This document shows positions 22,263 through 33,490 of a DNA stretch of 44,779 nt, in pieces (positions within the stretch are counted from its first letter, which is position 1; each line of letters opens with the position of its first letter). Source of the DNA: Amphimedon queenslandica (taxonomy: Eukaryota > Porifera > Demospongiae > Haplosclerida > Niphatidae); the NCBI RefSeq assembly GCF_000090795.2, contig NW_003546379.1:36583-81361 (forward strand), written 5' to 3'. The translations under genes were made by a program, and so were the position numbers. A model generated the notes under the pieces. It saw only the letters and a program-made list of their open reading frames with translations. It was not told where the DNA came from and made no database searches.

Positions 22263-24396
22263 GAAGTTAATGTGGCTTTAGATGCAGAGCATGTGGAGAC
22301 AAGGTATTTATAACATACAGTATGTGTAACTTGTTTCTGAAATCTGAAGAAAGTAACTAGGAGAATGTAAAGCATTTGAAAGGGCTTAGCCCCCAGAGCC
22401 ATGCTATTGTTGTGCTGTAGTGTATGAATGGGATATTGGAGATAAGCTACATTTTTGTAATTAAGTTTTAATAACCCTATAATAATTATCTGCTTACATA
22501 AAATTCATCTTATTTTAATTTGTTTTATAACAAGAGACAAGGAGAAAGTGATTGGATTTGCAAAATTGTAATGCAGATTGATCCACTTGTCATTTGAAGG
22601 AGCATGGTTCTGGTGATAAAATGAAAGCTTGCCGAGACACATGCAAAGTACTTTATTTATACATGTAGATGTAGTTAATATACTGTGGTGAACTATAAAT
22701 AAAGCTAACAGATATGATTTATCTATGATTTCTTTATTAATAATGTATTTTATGAAATTGTAATTACTAAAAATTACTTATCCATGTGCTTATTCTAAAT
22801 GTTTTAGCCTTCTGAATCTGATCTGTGTAGGTGCATACACATATATTTTCTATCCTTCCATGTTTTGTTCAGTTCTTGGGTTTTTGTTCTTGTTTTGTTG
22901 GTCCCTTCTGGCTCTGTTCCTTCTCTTCTTTATTTTGTTTTGGTTTGAAGTGATTGCCAACTGTTTGTGCTAATCATTGTATTATTGATTCAGCTCATTT
23001 ATCACATTATCACTTGTCATTCAACACATATACATTGTATCTATTCTATACATGTTGTTTATCTCAGCATACACTAATCTTTGATAACTCTATACTTTTA
23101 CTGCTATATATTTTCAAAGACAACGTACCTCATAAAAAGTCATAATATACCATCTTGAAAAACAAACCTCAATCCTACATGTACATCATATAGGTTATCA
23201 CCTATAATATAATAATTGGAGTGGAAGTGTTATCTTGCCAATGTCACTTCTAATTATTACAGTCAATGCCCAAGATAAGATGTGGGCTGGCAATAGTAAT
23301 TGTACTGCCCTAGTCACACCCTGTGGCCTGTGCACTGTGCAGCTGTGTTCAGCTTTTTTGCCTACCTAGCTTGCCTAAGCAGTTAGGATATTGATATAAT
23401 CTGCATCTCATTTCATGTAGTACTATGTACATGTACTGTAATGTACTGTAGATAAAAAGCTTATAATAATAATGCTTTCTCTTGTTTTCAATGATCATAG
23501 AGTGCCTTAAATTAGGTCATTAATTAAGGTAGCTATCATTGATTAGTCACCTAGCTATTCTATGACTTACACCTGTCACAACCTAGCTGTTCTATTCCAG
23601 CCTACATGACACACACCTGTCACAACAATAGCAGTGTTTCACATGTAGTTATGACAATCATGGAAGAGAGATGAGGAGAGATTCATAAAAAGCCCGGCAC
23701 AATTTGCTTTTTATTTTCATTTCTCTATTATAGTTTGTATGTATTACATGCTTGGATATAAGTGCCATTAGGTACATGCAGCAGTGGCAGCTCTCAACCT
23801 CATGTAGCCTCAGGTAACCATAGTATTTTTGATGAAGTTATATTGTTTAACTATAATAATAGGTCAAGTTGCCGCTAGAGTTCAGATATATGCTTGTTTT
23901 AGAATCTATTAATTGTTTTAGGAATTAGGAGCCCATGAAGAACAAGAGGTTCTGATTTTTTGACAGTTGTGTGGTTTGTGGGAGTGGTTGGTATCTAGTA
24001 TTTTACCCAGCCAGCTATATAAAGCAGTGGTGGCAGTGAAGCCAGATTCATAATTCATTGCCTAAAAGTTCTTGACTGGTGTCAAAGATAGTTCTAACTT
24101 AAAGTGGTCAACTGCTGTTAAGCACAGTCTTGTAGGTTCAGTCAGTTTTAAGTAATTTAATCTAGATTGTAGTGTGCTAGTGTCTTATCTATTGTAAGAC
24201 TCAAGACCCAAGTGCTGTACAGAGCATGGTTGCACAGTGGCCCTTAGCAAAGTCATAGATCATGACAGATGTGGCCTAAACGGGCCACTATGCCCCAACC
24301 AATCATCATGGCTAGATTTTACTTAAATTGTTTCATTTTTATTGATCTACAGAGAGTTCAATTAAAGTTCAACTCAACAGTTTGAAAATTAAAATT
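22263..24396. other. Unit C upstream region, paralogous to 15.8-18.17 kb
   Basis: Near-identical to the unit B upstream DNA except for small indels and absence of the foldback element at 17279. No supported gene. It includes TATATAAA at 24016-24023, 374 nt before the GTPase C ATG, in the same conserved block as in unit B. Confidence 0.6.
24016..24023 (+). promoter_or_regulatory. Candidate TATA box of GTPase C
   Basis: TATATAAA in the context gctatataaagcagtggtgg, the counterpart of 17627-17634. Use is not proven. Confidence 0.35.
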
Positions 24397-26619
24397 ATGG
24401 AAGAGCTGCCTAAAAAGCCAGTTGGACGGTATTTAATGATTATAATTGATTTTAATTTCTTGCTAACAATATAGGGTCAAACAAATGACTGGTGCTTTTT
24501 CAAAGGCTGGAAAAACTTTTGTGAATGCTCCACGGCACTTGTTAGATTTGCAAAGAGATGCAAGTAAAGCTCTTGAGTCTCTATTGAGGCGAGCCTGGGC
24601 ACATCAAAGGGAATTGAGGATACTGGTCACTGGAAAGACAGGCCAAGGAAAGTCTACCCTCATTAATGGCATTCTAGGTGCTCATGTTGCTGTTGAAGGA
24701 GCTGGTGCTAAGAGATGTACAACACACGTTGAAATGTTTTCAAAAACGATCAAAGGTGTTCCAATCAAAGTCTTTGATTCTCCTGGCTTACAAGATCGCA
24801 CAGCAAATGAAGAGGAGTACATACAAGGAATGAGAGAAACATGCCAAGAGCTTAGTTTAGTCCTCTACTGCACTAAGATGATTAACACTCGTCTAACCGA
24901 TGATGACAAGAATGCTATGGTCAAGCTAACAAAAGGTTTTGGAGAAAGTTTCTGGAACTATTCTGTGTTTGTCCTCACTTTTGCTAACCTTGAAAATGTC
25001 ACAAGAAAAGATGACAGAGATGCTGATGAGGAAGAACCAGATGAAGATAATGTGGAAGCATGGAAAGAATTAGAAAAAAGAAGATTCATGAGACGGTTGG
25101 AGTTATGGAAGGAAGAGCTACAAAATTTCCTCATCAATGAAGTAGGAGTGAGCAAAAAGATTGCTGTCAGAATTCCTGTCATACCAACTGGAGACAACAA
25201 AAAGTCCTATGACAATGTAGAGTTTCTTCGTCTCCCTGACCGTGACAACTGGTTTAACAATTTTTGGGAAGCATGCTGCCTGCGAGTTAAGGAAACACGT
25301 CTTTTCCTTCAAATAAACAGCAATCGCATGGTTGAAAAAGACAATGGTGATGATGATGGAGAAGAAGATGATAATACTGAAGAACCTTCTACAGTTAGTG
25401 TGTTATATTGTTATAGCAATTGTTAACTATCATTGATATAGGCCTTGTCACCAGAAGAAGAGAAAAGGGACGTTAAAGAAGTAATAGCTATAATAGTCTT
25501 AGCATTATTCTTATCATCATTATAATCATTACAACTTCCCTAGAAATTGGAGACAATTGAAAGATTCAAAACTGCTCGTAATGTTAGTATCTAAAAATAA
25601 AAATGCACAATTATAAGCTTAAACACAATCTATATCTTGTATCTTATAGAGTTTCATAAAACTTCAGCAGAAATCTGAAGAAGAAAGGGTAATATACTAA
25701 ACAAACTGTGACTTAATTTTTTTATTTTCAAATATTTAGAAGATTCCAGAACCTATGAAACCTAGGCCTTTAATGGTAAGTTAAAAATTTATAATGAACT
25801 AAGACACTATGTACATGTGATATAGAATTATCAAGTACAACATAATCCAACAAAAAAGAAAGAAGCACCGGTATAATAGAAATTTGACCCATGCTATAAT
25901 ATTGTAATGAACTTGTTTAGATTAAGATGACAAGGACAAGAGGTGCTTCAGAACCTGATGAACCCCCACAGGTATAGAAATACAAACTGAGAGTAATAAC
26001 CAATAAATTGTATCATTTCATTAGCTAGCAGTTTCAAATGGTTATTCAACACCCAGAAATAAGGTATGCAATAGCATACATTATGCTACACAACTTTATG
26101 GCATATCATGATTGTTCTGTTTTCCTAATAATATAGACTCCTCCACCAACTGTTTCTCCAAAACCAGTTCGTCGAAAAATGAAAGAAGTAATCCATCATG
26201 CATAATTCAATGTTTCATTTTAATTACAATAGAGTAGCTATGGATTACCTACAATTCCAATGGATGCCTTAAAGCCAGGAGCTACCTATATAAAGCCAAT
26301 GCCTCCTCCATCCCCTTCAAAGGGTTCCCCAAATCATTCCCCAACTCCTGCAAGGATAACAAAAGAAGCATCCCCTCCCTCTTCTCCTCCTCTATTGCAG
26401 CTACAATCCATATCACAAAATGGAGTACCCATAGTTGATGCAGTTCAGCCCAGTGAGCCCGCAGTTTCTGTTAGTAAATCCGTTCAAGTCACTAATCATC
26501 TTGTGAACCAAGATATTCACATTCATCCCACTCTTGTCAAGGAAGTTGCCGTTGAGACCGTCAGAAGAGGTTTCAGTGAAGCTTGTGCTGATGCATGTAG
26601 AGCAGCTTTTGATAATTAA
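24397..26619 (+). CDS. AIG1/GIMAP-like GTPase (copy C), splice-site and tail lesions, up to 556 aa
   Basis: Exons by homology: 24397-24428, 24475-25393, 25442-25480, 25544-25582, 25650-25688, 25740-25775, 25826-25864, 25921-25971, 26025-26063, 26137-26187, 26233-26619. The leader is shortened to MEELPKKPVGR. G motifs are intact (GKTGQGKS 64-71, DSPG, TFAN). Two lesions are visible. The exon-7 donor reads GC (gaagaa|gcaccgg) where B has GT; read-through would stop within five codons (GTA TAA), and skipping the 39-nt exon would keep frame. In the last exon 5 bp are missing relative to B (gata-attaaaaaacc), giving TAA at 26617-26619 and loss of the KKPSKWFVGLF-Lys tail. The G domain is almost the same as B. 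It may be a functioning tail-less variant or an early pseudogene; I lean to a degrading copy. Confidence 0.75.
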
Positions 26620-26862
26620 AAAACCATCAAAATGGTTAGTAGGATTTTTTAAAAAAAGAAGAAGTAGTAGCCTAAAATTAATGACTATTATGAATTTGCT
26701 AGTTTAATGCTATTAATTCTTAACGATGAGTCCTTTTTGTTACTATTATTTAGAGAAGAATCTATTAAAAAAACATTTTTGTCTATCACAAGTGTGTAGG
26801 TGGTGTGTGTATACTTTAGCCTTAGGTGTGGTGATAGTGGTCATATGGCTTCTTACATGCAA

Positions 26863-28506
26863 ATGGCTGATGACTATGAGGTACTAGAGCTTCAGTTTAG
26901 ACCTGATCTCCTTGAACCAGCAGCTCATCTTCTCAATGAGCAGTGGCCTAGAAGCTTAGAGGCAAGGTCAGTGTAGTTATGATAATTAAAAAAAATTAAA
27001 AGTACAAGTCAATAAATTCTAGATAACATCAGGGCATGCATATAGTCTACGTGTATGTGTATCAAAATATTTATAAAATTTGAAAGTTGTTGCTATTAGC
27101 CATTGCAATACCAAGTTTAAAACAACTTTTTATGTTTTGATGGGAATGACTTCAATAAATGGAAATTATCTCCAGCCTATTTCAGGGGAATATCCAGAAA
27201 TTGCTGAGGGCACATGAAGTGTACCATTATTTTGGGCACACCTTTTTTAGGGCAGTACCAAATTTGAGCTGATTCGAATCAAAATTAAATTTTTAAAATT
27301 AGTCAAAAATTGGGTCCTAGCTGCTTCTTGGCCAAATTTTGCCAAAAATGACTAGAAGAGAATTCTCCATTTTTATAATTTCTTCTGATACATATATGTT
27401 TTTTTAATTTTGTGAAGCAAATTTGAGCTAATTGCAACCAATTTTGGATTTTTACAAATTTTTGAAAGTGACTCAAAATTTTAGCCAATGTATGTATTTG
27501 GCCAAATTTCAACAAAATTTGTTAAAGAAATTTTTCATTTTTATATTTTTTTTCTGATGCATGTATGTGTTCTTATGTTGTGTAGCACGTTTGAGCTGAT
27601 TTTAACCAAAGTTGAATTTAAAATTTTTTTTAAGTTGCTTGAAATGCCATGTACTGTATTGTAGATCTAGTGCTTGCCAGTTCATGAAGCATGCTTTTAG
27701 CTCACTTAGCATGCTTTGCAGGAAACCCTGTATTAATGTGCTGCTTGTTTCAAATGAACATAAATATAATTGCTATTGTAGATTTCGTTAGTATTTCTTA
27801 AATAATTACTATTGGTTTGTGCCTTGATTTCAAATTTCTTAATCAACCGAATTCTCATTACCATACATAGGAAGCACTCCATTGCTGATAGCAAGACTGA
27901 CCTACCTGTATCTCTCTTACTAATAACAAAAGACAAGGAGAGAGTGATTGGATTTGTTAGGATATTCAAAGTTGCCAATAGAAGTAATGCTGGACTCATT
28001 GAATCACTCGTCATCTCACCTGACTTGAGAAGGTGTGGCTTTGGACATCGCCTAATGGAAGCAGCTGAAGCACATGTAAAGAGGTAATTAATTAAGCTTG
28101 ACTTTATACAAGTACATTATTATTGTTAGATTAGGGTATACTACCATGCATCTGTCAACTAATGATCAGCATATCTTTTATAAACGGATTGGATACATTG
28201 AGAGCACACCAGTTAATGCTGTAAGGAGATGCACAGCTATACATCAAACTAGTGATGATGAAGTGAGTTGTTTAATAGTCAAAACATGATAAAGTTCATT
28301 GTGTGCCTATTATATAGGATGATTCTTCATATAATGAAGCAATAGATGAGCCTCTTCCTGAACCCTCTCCTAATGTTATTGACACTACTAATACTCCAAT
28401 AGCCTCTTCCCTTCCTCCTCCTCCTCCTCCTCCTCCTCCCCCTCCTCTATTGGTTCCTAAAATTGATGATACTACTGTCACTAAGTGGTATATTAAACAC
28501 TTATAA
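26863..28506 (+). CDS. NAA80: NAA80-type actin N-terminal acetyltransferase, 4 exons, 212 aa
   Basis: Exons: 26863-26966, 27871-28083, 28130-28262, 28318-28506 (639 nt, closes exactly). Exon 1 carries the NEQWPRS segment near residue 28, a hallmark I know from animal NAA80 (NAT6/FUS2, 'LINDQWPRS'). Exon 2 has a GNAT fold with strands VIGFVRIF and IESLVISP, then the acetyl-CoA loop RRCGFG (residues 88-93). Exon 3 has HLSTNDQHIFYKRIGY, like the TTHDQ..FY..LGY of NAA80. Exon 4 has 11 prolines in a row (183-193) and ends near a Trp. Vertebrate NAA80 acetylates processed actin N-termini and binds profilin through polyproline; the shared layout supports the same job. An in-frame ATG at 26845 could add six residues, but the 26863 start is shared with the other copies. 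This is the only intact NAA80 of four. Confidence 0.9.
27240..27735. repeat. Satellite array in NAA80 intron 1 (unit C)
   Basis: Same orientation and nearly the same sequence as 21440-21957, lying wholly within the 904-nt first intron. It ends with agcatgctttgcaggaaaccctg. Confidence 0.7.
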
Positions 28507-28662
28507 TAAACGTTATTTTTTATAATTTCAGTCTATTTACTGTGTCCATGTTTTTGAATCTTATCAACACTAATGTTCCCAATTGTTATAAAATTATCGT
28601 GCCTTTGTGTGACGACTGTGCATTGCATTTTATAAACAATTTTTAATATTCAGTATACTTGC

Positions 28663-30297
28663 ATGTTAGTTAAAAACAGTATTGGAACTCCGTTTATTAA
28701 CAAGCTGTCCCAGTGCTGTCAACAATCAACACTGAAATTGAAACTTATTTTTATACTTATTAGCCAGTCATTGAGTGTTGGTAGAGGGTTGCAGTCACTT
28801 GCAGTTATTATGATTCGAGGAGCCAAGCAAATTCTACTTATTTCATTTCCAGCTCTCTTAGTCCTCATCTGGGACTACCTCATGTATTCACACAACTATC
28901 TCTTTCGCTTCTCAATGAACACCACTACAGATCCCTCCATACAGTGGTATGTCAAATTGATAACATCTTACTTGGGATTTCTACTTTTTCCATTCTTTGG
29001 AGTTTTAGCTGATGTATGGATTGGAAGACATAAAGCTATTTTGTATGGTATATTCTTGTGTTTTGTAGCATGGATCATAGGAGGCATTGGTATTATTGTT
29101 TATACTCTCTATACTAATCAACCAATCCTGTGGACCATATGGAGCATTGCCTTCTTATTTCAATTAGCTGGCTACTCAAACTTTAGAGTAAACGCTATTC
29201 AGTACAATATTGATCAGGTTGTTGGAGCTTCAGCTGATAAGCTGAGCACTATAATATGCTGGCATTCTGCTGCTGTACCTATCACACGTTGCTTCATTCA
29301 TGCTCTAAAATGCAGTCCTCTGGATAAATATTATATCATATTCATTACATCAGGTATAGCAATAGCTATTGTAATGGTTTCTCATTCCTTGTTCAAGCAC
29401 AAGCTAGAGAATATATCTCTTATTAAGAACCCAATCAAACTGATAGTGAAAGTGTTGAGCTATGCCAGAAAGCACAAGTATCCTGAGAGTCGAAGTGCTT
29501 TGACCTATTGGGTGAATGAGACTCCTTCACGATTGGATCTAGCAAAGGAGAAATATGGCGGGCCCTTCACCGAGGAAGAGGTAGAAGATGTTAAGACCAT
29601 TTTTCGCATACTTCCATTACTGATTGGAGTGGTTGGGTTTGCCTGTAGCGATGATCACACATCAAATGCACACACAAACTTAATAGCAAACGATAAATCC
29701 TTATCCTGCTTCCTGTCACTTGAATCAGTCTTTTTCTTCATCAATACTGTTCTCCTACTACTATATTTATTTGTATTTCGAATGTGCTGTCGTAAGTACA
29801 TACCAAGTATGCTTGTTAGAATGGGACTTGGTCTGATATTTGCTTTGGGATCGACTGTATTCAAAACTATCCTATTTAATACCGATCATGAGATTCATTA
29901 CGTACAAAAGCTACTGTTTATACCACAAGGGTTGCTACAGGCAATTGCATGTGCTTTGATAGTTCCAGCTTCACTGGAATTCACTGTAGCTCAATCCCCT
30001 GTATACATGAGAGGGATCATGGTCTCAATGTGGATTGCTTCTTGGAGTGTGGGCTATTTCATAAGCACCATAATCAAATTCTCATTTGATTGTGAGGGTA
30101 GATTCATTTGCAAAAATTTTAACTTATACTTAACTGAGAGCATCACGGTTTGTATTATAATAATAATCTTCATTTTGTTGGCTAAACGCTATAAGTACCG
30201 TGTTAGAGACAATGATGCTAATATTTACCAGATTGCCGAGGATTATTATCAAAGATACATAGATATAGAGCAAGCAAAGGATGATGCACAATCATGA
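28663..30297 (+). CDS. POT/SLC15-like MFS transporter, 544 aa
   Basis: Single exon, 156 bp after NAA80. The best family marks are the MFS motif-A loop GVLADVWIGR (residues 113-122) after a hydrophobic helix, and the cytoplasmic segment YWVNETPSRLDLAKEKYGG with PFTEEEVEDVK (about 282-311), followed by a helix starting FRILPLL, as in proton-coupled oligopeptide transporters of sponges (from memory). About 11-12 hydrophobic segments are spaced along the chain. The E-x-x-E-R-F motif of classical peptide transporters in the first helix is not visible (the place reads YLMYSHNYLFRF), so substrate and proton coupling are uncertain. The first 49 residues before MIRGAKQ are weakly supported, and a start at 28810 is possible. 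It would act in the plasma membrane. Confidence 0.75.
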   Translation: MLVKNSIGTPFINKLSQCCQQSTLKLKLIFILISQSLSVGRGLQSLAVIMIRGAKQILLISFPALLVLIWDYLMYSHNYLFRFSMNTTTDPSIQWYVKLITSYLGFLLFPFFGVLADVWIGRHKAILYGIFLCFVAWIIGGIGIIVYTLYTNQPILWTIWSIAFLFQLAGYSNFRVNAIQYNIDQVVGASADKLSTIICWHSAAVPITRCFIHALKCSPLDKYYIIFITSGIAIAIVMVSHSLFKHKLENISLIKNPIKLIVKVLSYARKHKYPESRSALTYWVNETPSRLDLAKEKYGGPFTEEEVEDVKTIFRILPLLIGVVGFACSDDHTSNAHTNLIANDKSLSCFLSLESVFFFINTVLLLLYLFVFRMCCRKYIPSMLVRMGLGLIFALGSTVFKTILFNTDHEIHYVQKLLFIPQGLLQAIACALIVPASLEFTVAQSPVYMRGIMVSMWIASWSVGYFISTIIKFSFDCEGRFICKNFNLYLTESITVCIIIIIFILLAKRYKYRVRDNDANIYQIAEDYYQRYIDIEQAKDDAQS

Positions 30298-30585
30298 ACT
30301 GATAATATGTTTACTCCTCACTCCTGTTTCTATAATAACATTACTTTGTTAGTTTTGAATCTTAATAATTTTTAATCGTTATTTTTAATCAAGACTGGTG
30401 CATTCACAATGTTAACATTGAAAGCTACATAAACTGTAATCATAGAGCTAGAACTGTAGTTTTCATTGTTATCAAGTTAACTAGAGCATGTGTTGTTACA
30501 CAACATTCATTGCTATTATCACAACAATACATACATCATGAACTGCACAGTATGACTAGGAATATATTTCTACCACTTGTTTACA

Positions 30586-30715
30586 CCTTGAGGTGCGAAC
30601 AAGACTGCTTGTAAATTTTAATTAAACACAGGAAGTGCCTTGAAGTGCGAACAAGAGTATACAGGAAGTGCTTTGAGGTGTGAAAAAGAGTGCTTGTAAT
30701 TAAACACAGGAAGTA
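30586..30715. repeat. Short tandem repeat around 'aacacaggaagtgc..ttgaggtg'
   Basis: Three imperfect repeats (cttgaggtgcgaacaag, cttgaagtgcgaacaag, tttgaggtgtgaaaaag), two joined by cttgtaa..aattaaacacaggaagt. It lies between the convergent POT and P450 genes. The remaining spacer (30298-30585, 30716-30946) shows nothing else. Confidence 0.65.
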
Positions 30716-30946
30716 CTATTTTATTTTTAAATATAATTTTGCTATATTTATCAAAAATGAACTATGCATTTTTATTCTGAGGAAAGAGATGCCATGAGCA
30801 AGAGAGTAGTGACCTTTGAATAGGAACAAGTATAAACTAGTTTAAACCTAGAAATTTACTACATACAACTTTGTATTTTTGTAAAGGAAAATACTTTATT
30901 TCATATTTTGTGGCATATAAAACTTTAAAAAACTTTTAAAAGTCAT

Positions 30947-33292
30947 CTATTTGTTTTTAACTTTTATAAAAATTCCATTCACTGGTAAATGCAAAATGCC
31001 TAACTTGAACTTCAGTGGTACCTAAAAGTATACGTAACATCATAACAAACATGCATGTACAATAAACCTAACCTGAGTATCAGGTGATCTTTCAAACCTA
31101 TACTTCCTCAATATACTCACTAAACATGCTTTAGCCTCCATTAGTGCAAACCTCATACCAATACAACTCCTTGGTCCCCAACCAAATGGAATATGAGACA
31201 AAGGATTCCTACCCTCCTTGCCTTCTGGACTAAACCTATGGTAACAAAACATTATTTTTAATTCTCTAAATTCTCAAATACCTGCTTGGTTTAAATGCAT
31301 ATGGCTGATCCCAATATTCTGGTGAGTAGTGTAGGTATTGAATAGGAAGTATAACATTGCAACCTTTAAGAAAAGTAACACCATTGATTGTACAGGTTTC
31401 CTTGCATACTCGAATGGTACTATAAATTATTTATTAATATAGATATTTTTAATATAGCTCACATAGGTGAAGGTGGGTACATGCGCAGTGCCTCCTGAAT
31501 GACCCAATCAAGATAAGGAATATTCTGTGAAGCATCATACAATGAAGCATCCTAATAAATATTAATAAAAAATAGGCATTATATCAATATGCTACTAACT
31601 TCATTTTCCTGATAGTAGTTATCAATAGCTTCACATAACCGTTCTTGTTCATCAGGATTGAGTGCTAGGAGATACGTGGTGTAGGCAAGAGTGCTGGCGG
31701 TTGTTTCGTATCCAGCAGCCATAAAGTCGAAGCAGAGCCCTACAATCTGATCACTAGTTAGTTTATTCCTTGATTCACTTGAACTCTCTGAATCATTTTC
31801 ATCATCTGGTGCTCTGGCATCCATTAACAATTGAAGAAAATCATTAAACTATCGTATGCATAAAAAATTAAAAATATCATTTTGACAATTAAATTGTCAT
31901 TGCTAACCTTTTCCCTGCTATTTTCTAATTGCCCTTCTCTTGATTTGATGATCTGTAATGATGTTTCATTAATATACTTCATGTGATTGCTCAATGGTAA
32001 AATTTTTGAAGCCATTGCATTGAGAAATTTTGACAGAAGAGGAAAATGAGCTAAAAATAAATATACAAATATTATTATCGAAATAATAAATAATAATTAC
32101 ACTTACAAGCTATGTTACTATTAGATTATTATAACAACTGGGGCAACCCACAATAGTTGACTGGTATTTAAAGGATTGAATGGTTTATCATTTCTGCAAG
32201 GCCTTTTGGCTCCCAATTCTTTTAGCTCTTACAAATTTTTTGAAAGGGCTTTAAAACTCAGGTGACAGCCTGCACATTATTGAATTCTAACAAATAAATA
32301 ATTCAGCTTACAATTCAGAATTTCTTCACCTACAAATACTGATTCATCAATATCATTAAAAAGTCCAGCAGCTGCTTCAGCAAGTAAACTTCCTTCACCT
32401 TTCAACAAATGAACCTCAGAACCAAATGCCACAGCAAGCATAACCTCTAAAGTGAACTTATTATACAATCTATCAAAAATAAAATAACAACTTGATAATC
32501 ATGAAAATTGTTGTTGTACTTTAAAATATTAAAACTCTGTCCTTTATTACTGATTTCTTCCATGACAGTATTCAGCGTTTGACAACTTTTCTCAATTAAA
32601 GGCATCATCTGTATTAAGCCAATTCATAAAAACAGATATATGTTACCTCACCATTTTCAGTTTTTTGCTTGAAAAGGTAGGAGTTACAATGCGCCGGATA
32701 CGCTTCCAATCATCATCCAATTCGAAAAGCAAACCAGATCCAATGTGATTATCTTTACGTACTTTGGACATTGCATAAGGCTCTCTCTATACACCAATTG
32801 TTGTCTTAATGCAGTGTATACTACTATTTATATGCCCTTACTTGAGCATTGCCATAAAATGATCAAACTTTTTGACTGTTACTTCCTTTATCATGTCAAG
32901 ATCAGCAACTACCATATTTACTGCTGTACCAGCATAATACCTATCATAATTACCAAAAATAAAATGACAATCATTCATTTGAAGTTTACCCAAACACTTT
33001 CCCATTCTCAGAAATCCACTTTTCAAGGACCTTCACATAGCCCTAGAGCAATAATAAGACAGTTTATGCCTCTTGAATTCATGTAACCTGCTTACTAGCT
33101 TTAAGACAACTAATCCATTTCCAAAGAAAGGTATGACAGGATGAGGGTGAGGTACACCTATTCTCTTAAGAATGCCATAAGGAGCATGGTAGAAGCTATT
33201 AATAATAAGTAGAACGATGATCAATATGATACTTACTAATACCACCAATAAACAAGAACCAAAGGCAGGAAAAGGATCACTAACTGCCACAT
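30947..33292 (-). CDS. Cytochrome P450, CYP3-clan-like, 13 exons, 514 aa
   Basis: Exons (5' to 3' on the minus strand): 33237-33292, 33096-33195, 32990-33042, 32842-32940, 32652-32784, 32520-32608, 32312-32469, 31908-32050, 31600-31848, 31463-31551, 31282-31419, 31073-31235, 30947-31021. The total of 1,545 nt closes. The N-terminal membrane anchor MWQLVILFLPLVLVYWWY is joined across a 41-nt intron to YHAPYGILKRIGVPHPHP. Motifs: helix C W-KRIRR (129-134), I-helix AAGYETT (321-327), K-helix EALR (380-383), heme loop FGWGPRSCIG with Cys460. Expected activity is heme-dependent monooxygenation at the ER, with POR as partner; substrate unknown. The segment order resembles CYP3A and thromboxane synthase. 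Read straight through, the 41-nt intron gives a GTG-led frame with no ATG, so the spliced model is preferred. Its start lies 198 bp from the TFIIB stop codon. Confidence 0.9.
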
Positions 33293-33490
33293 TGATTACC
33301 AGCTAATTAGCACCACAACTGATTTCAAAAAGAGGTGTGTCCCCAGCTCTAGCAACTCCTCCTACGTTTTTACCATTTTGAGTGTTTTTTTTACATTGAT
33401 CAACATGAAAAATGAAAATTCAAACAAAATTTAATTGGTTAAATAGTAATTCATTTTATATACAACAGTATAACAGAGATTGCGACTGGG

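Noticed and set aside
28296..28481. Gly-rich minus-strand frame
   Set aside because: Mirror of the polyproline codons of NAA80 exon 4.
28631..28636. TATAAA as promoter of the POT gene
   Set aside because: It lies only 26 nt before the proposed ATG, which would put the start site at the ATG; too weak to list as a feature.
33033..33290. GTG-led 85-aa frame as the P450 N-terminus
   Set aside because: The spliced model with ATG at 33292 and a 41-nt intron gives a proper start and exact frame closure of all 13 exons.
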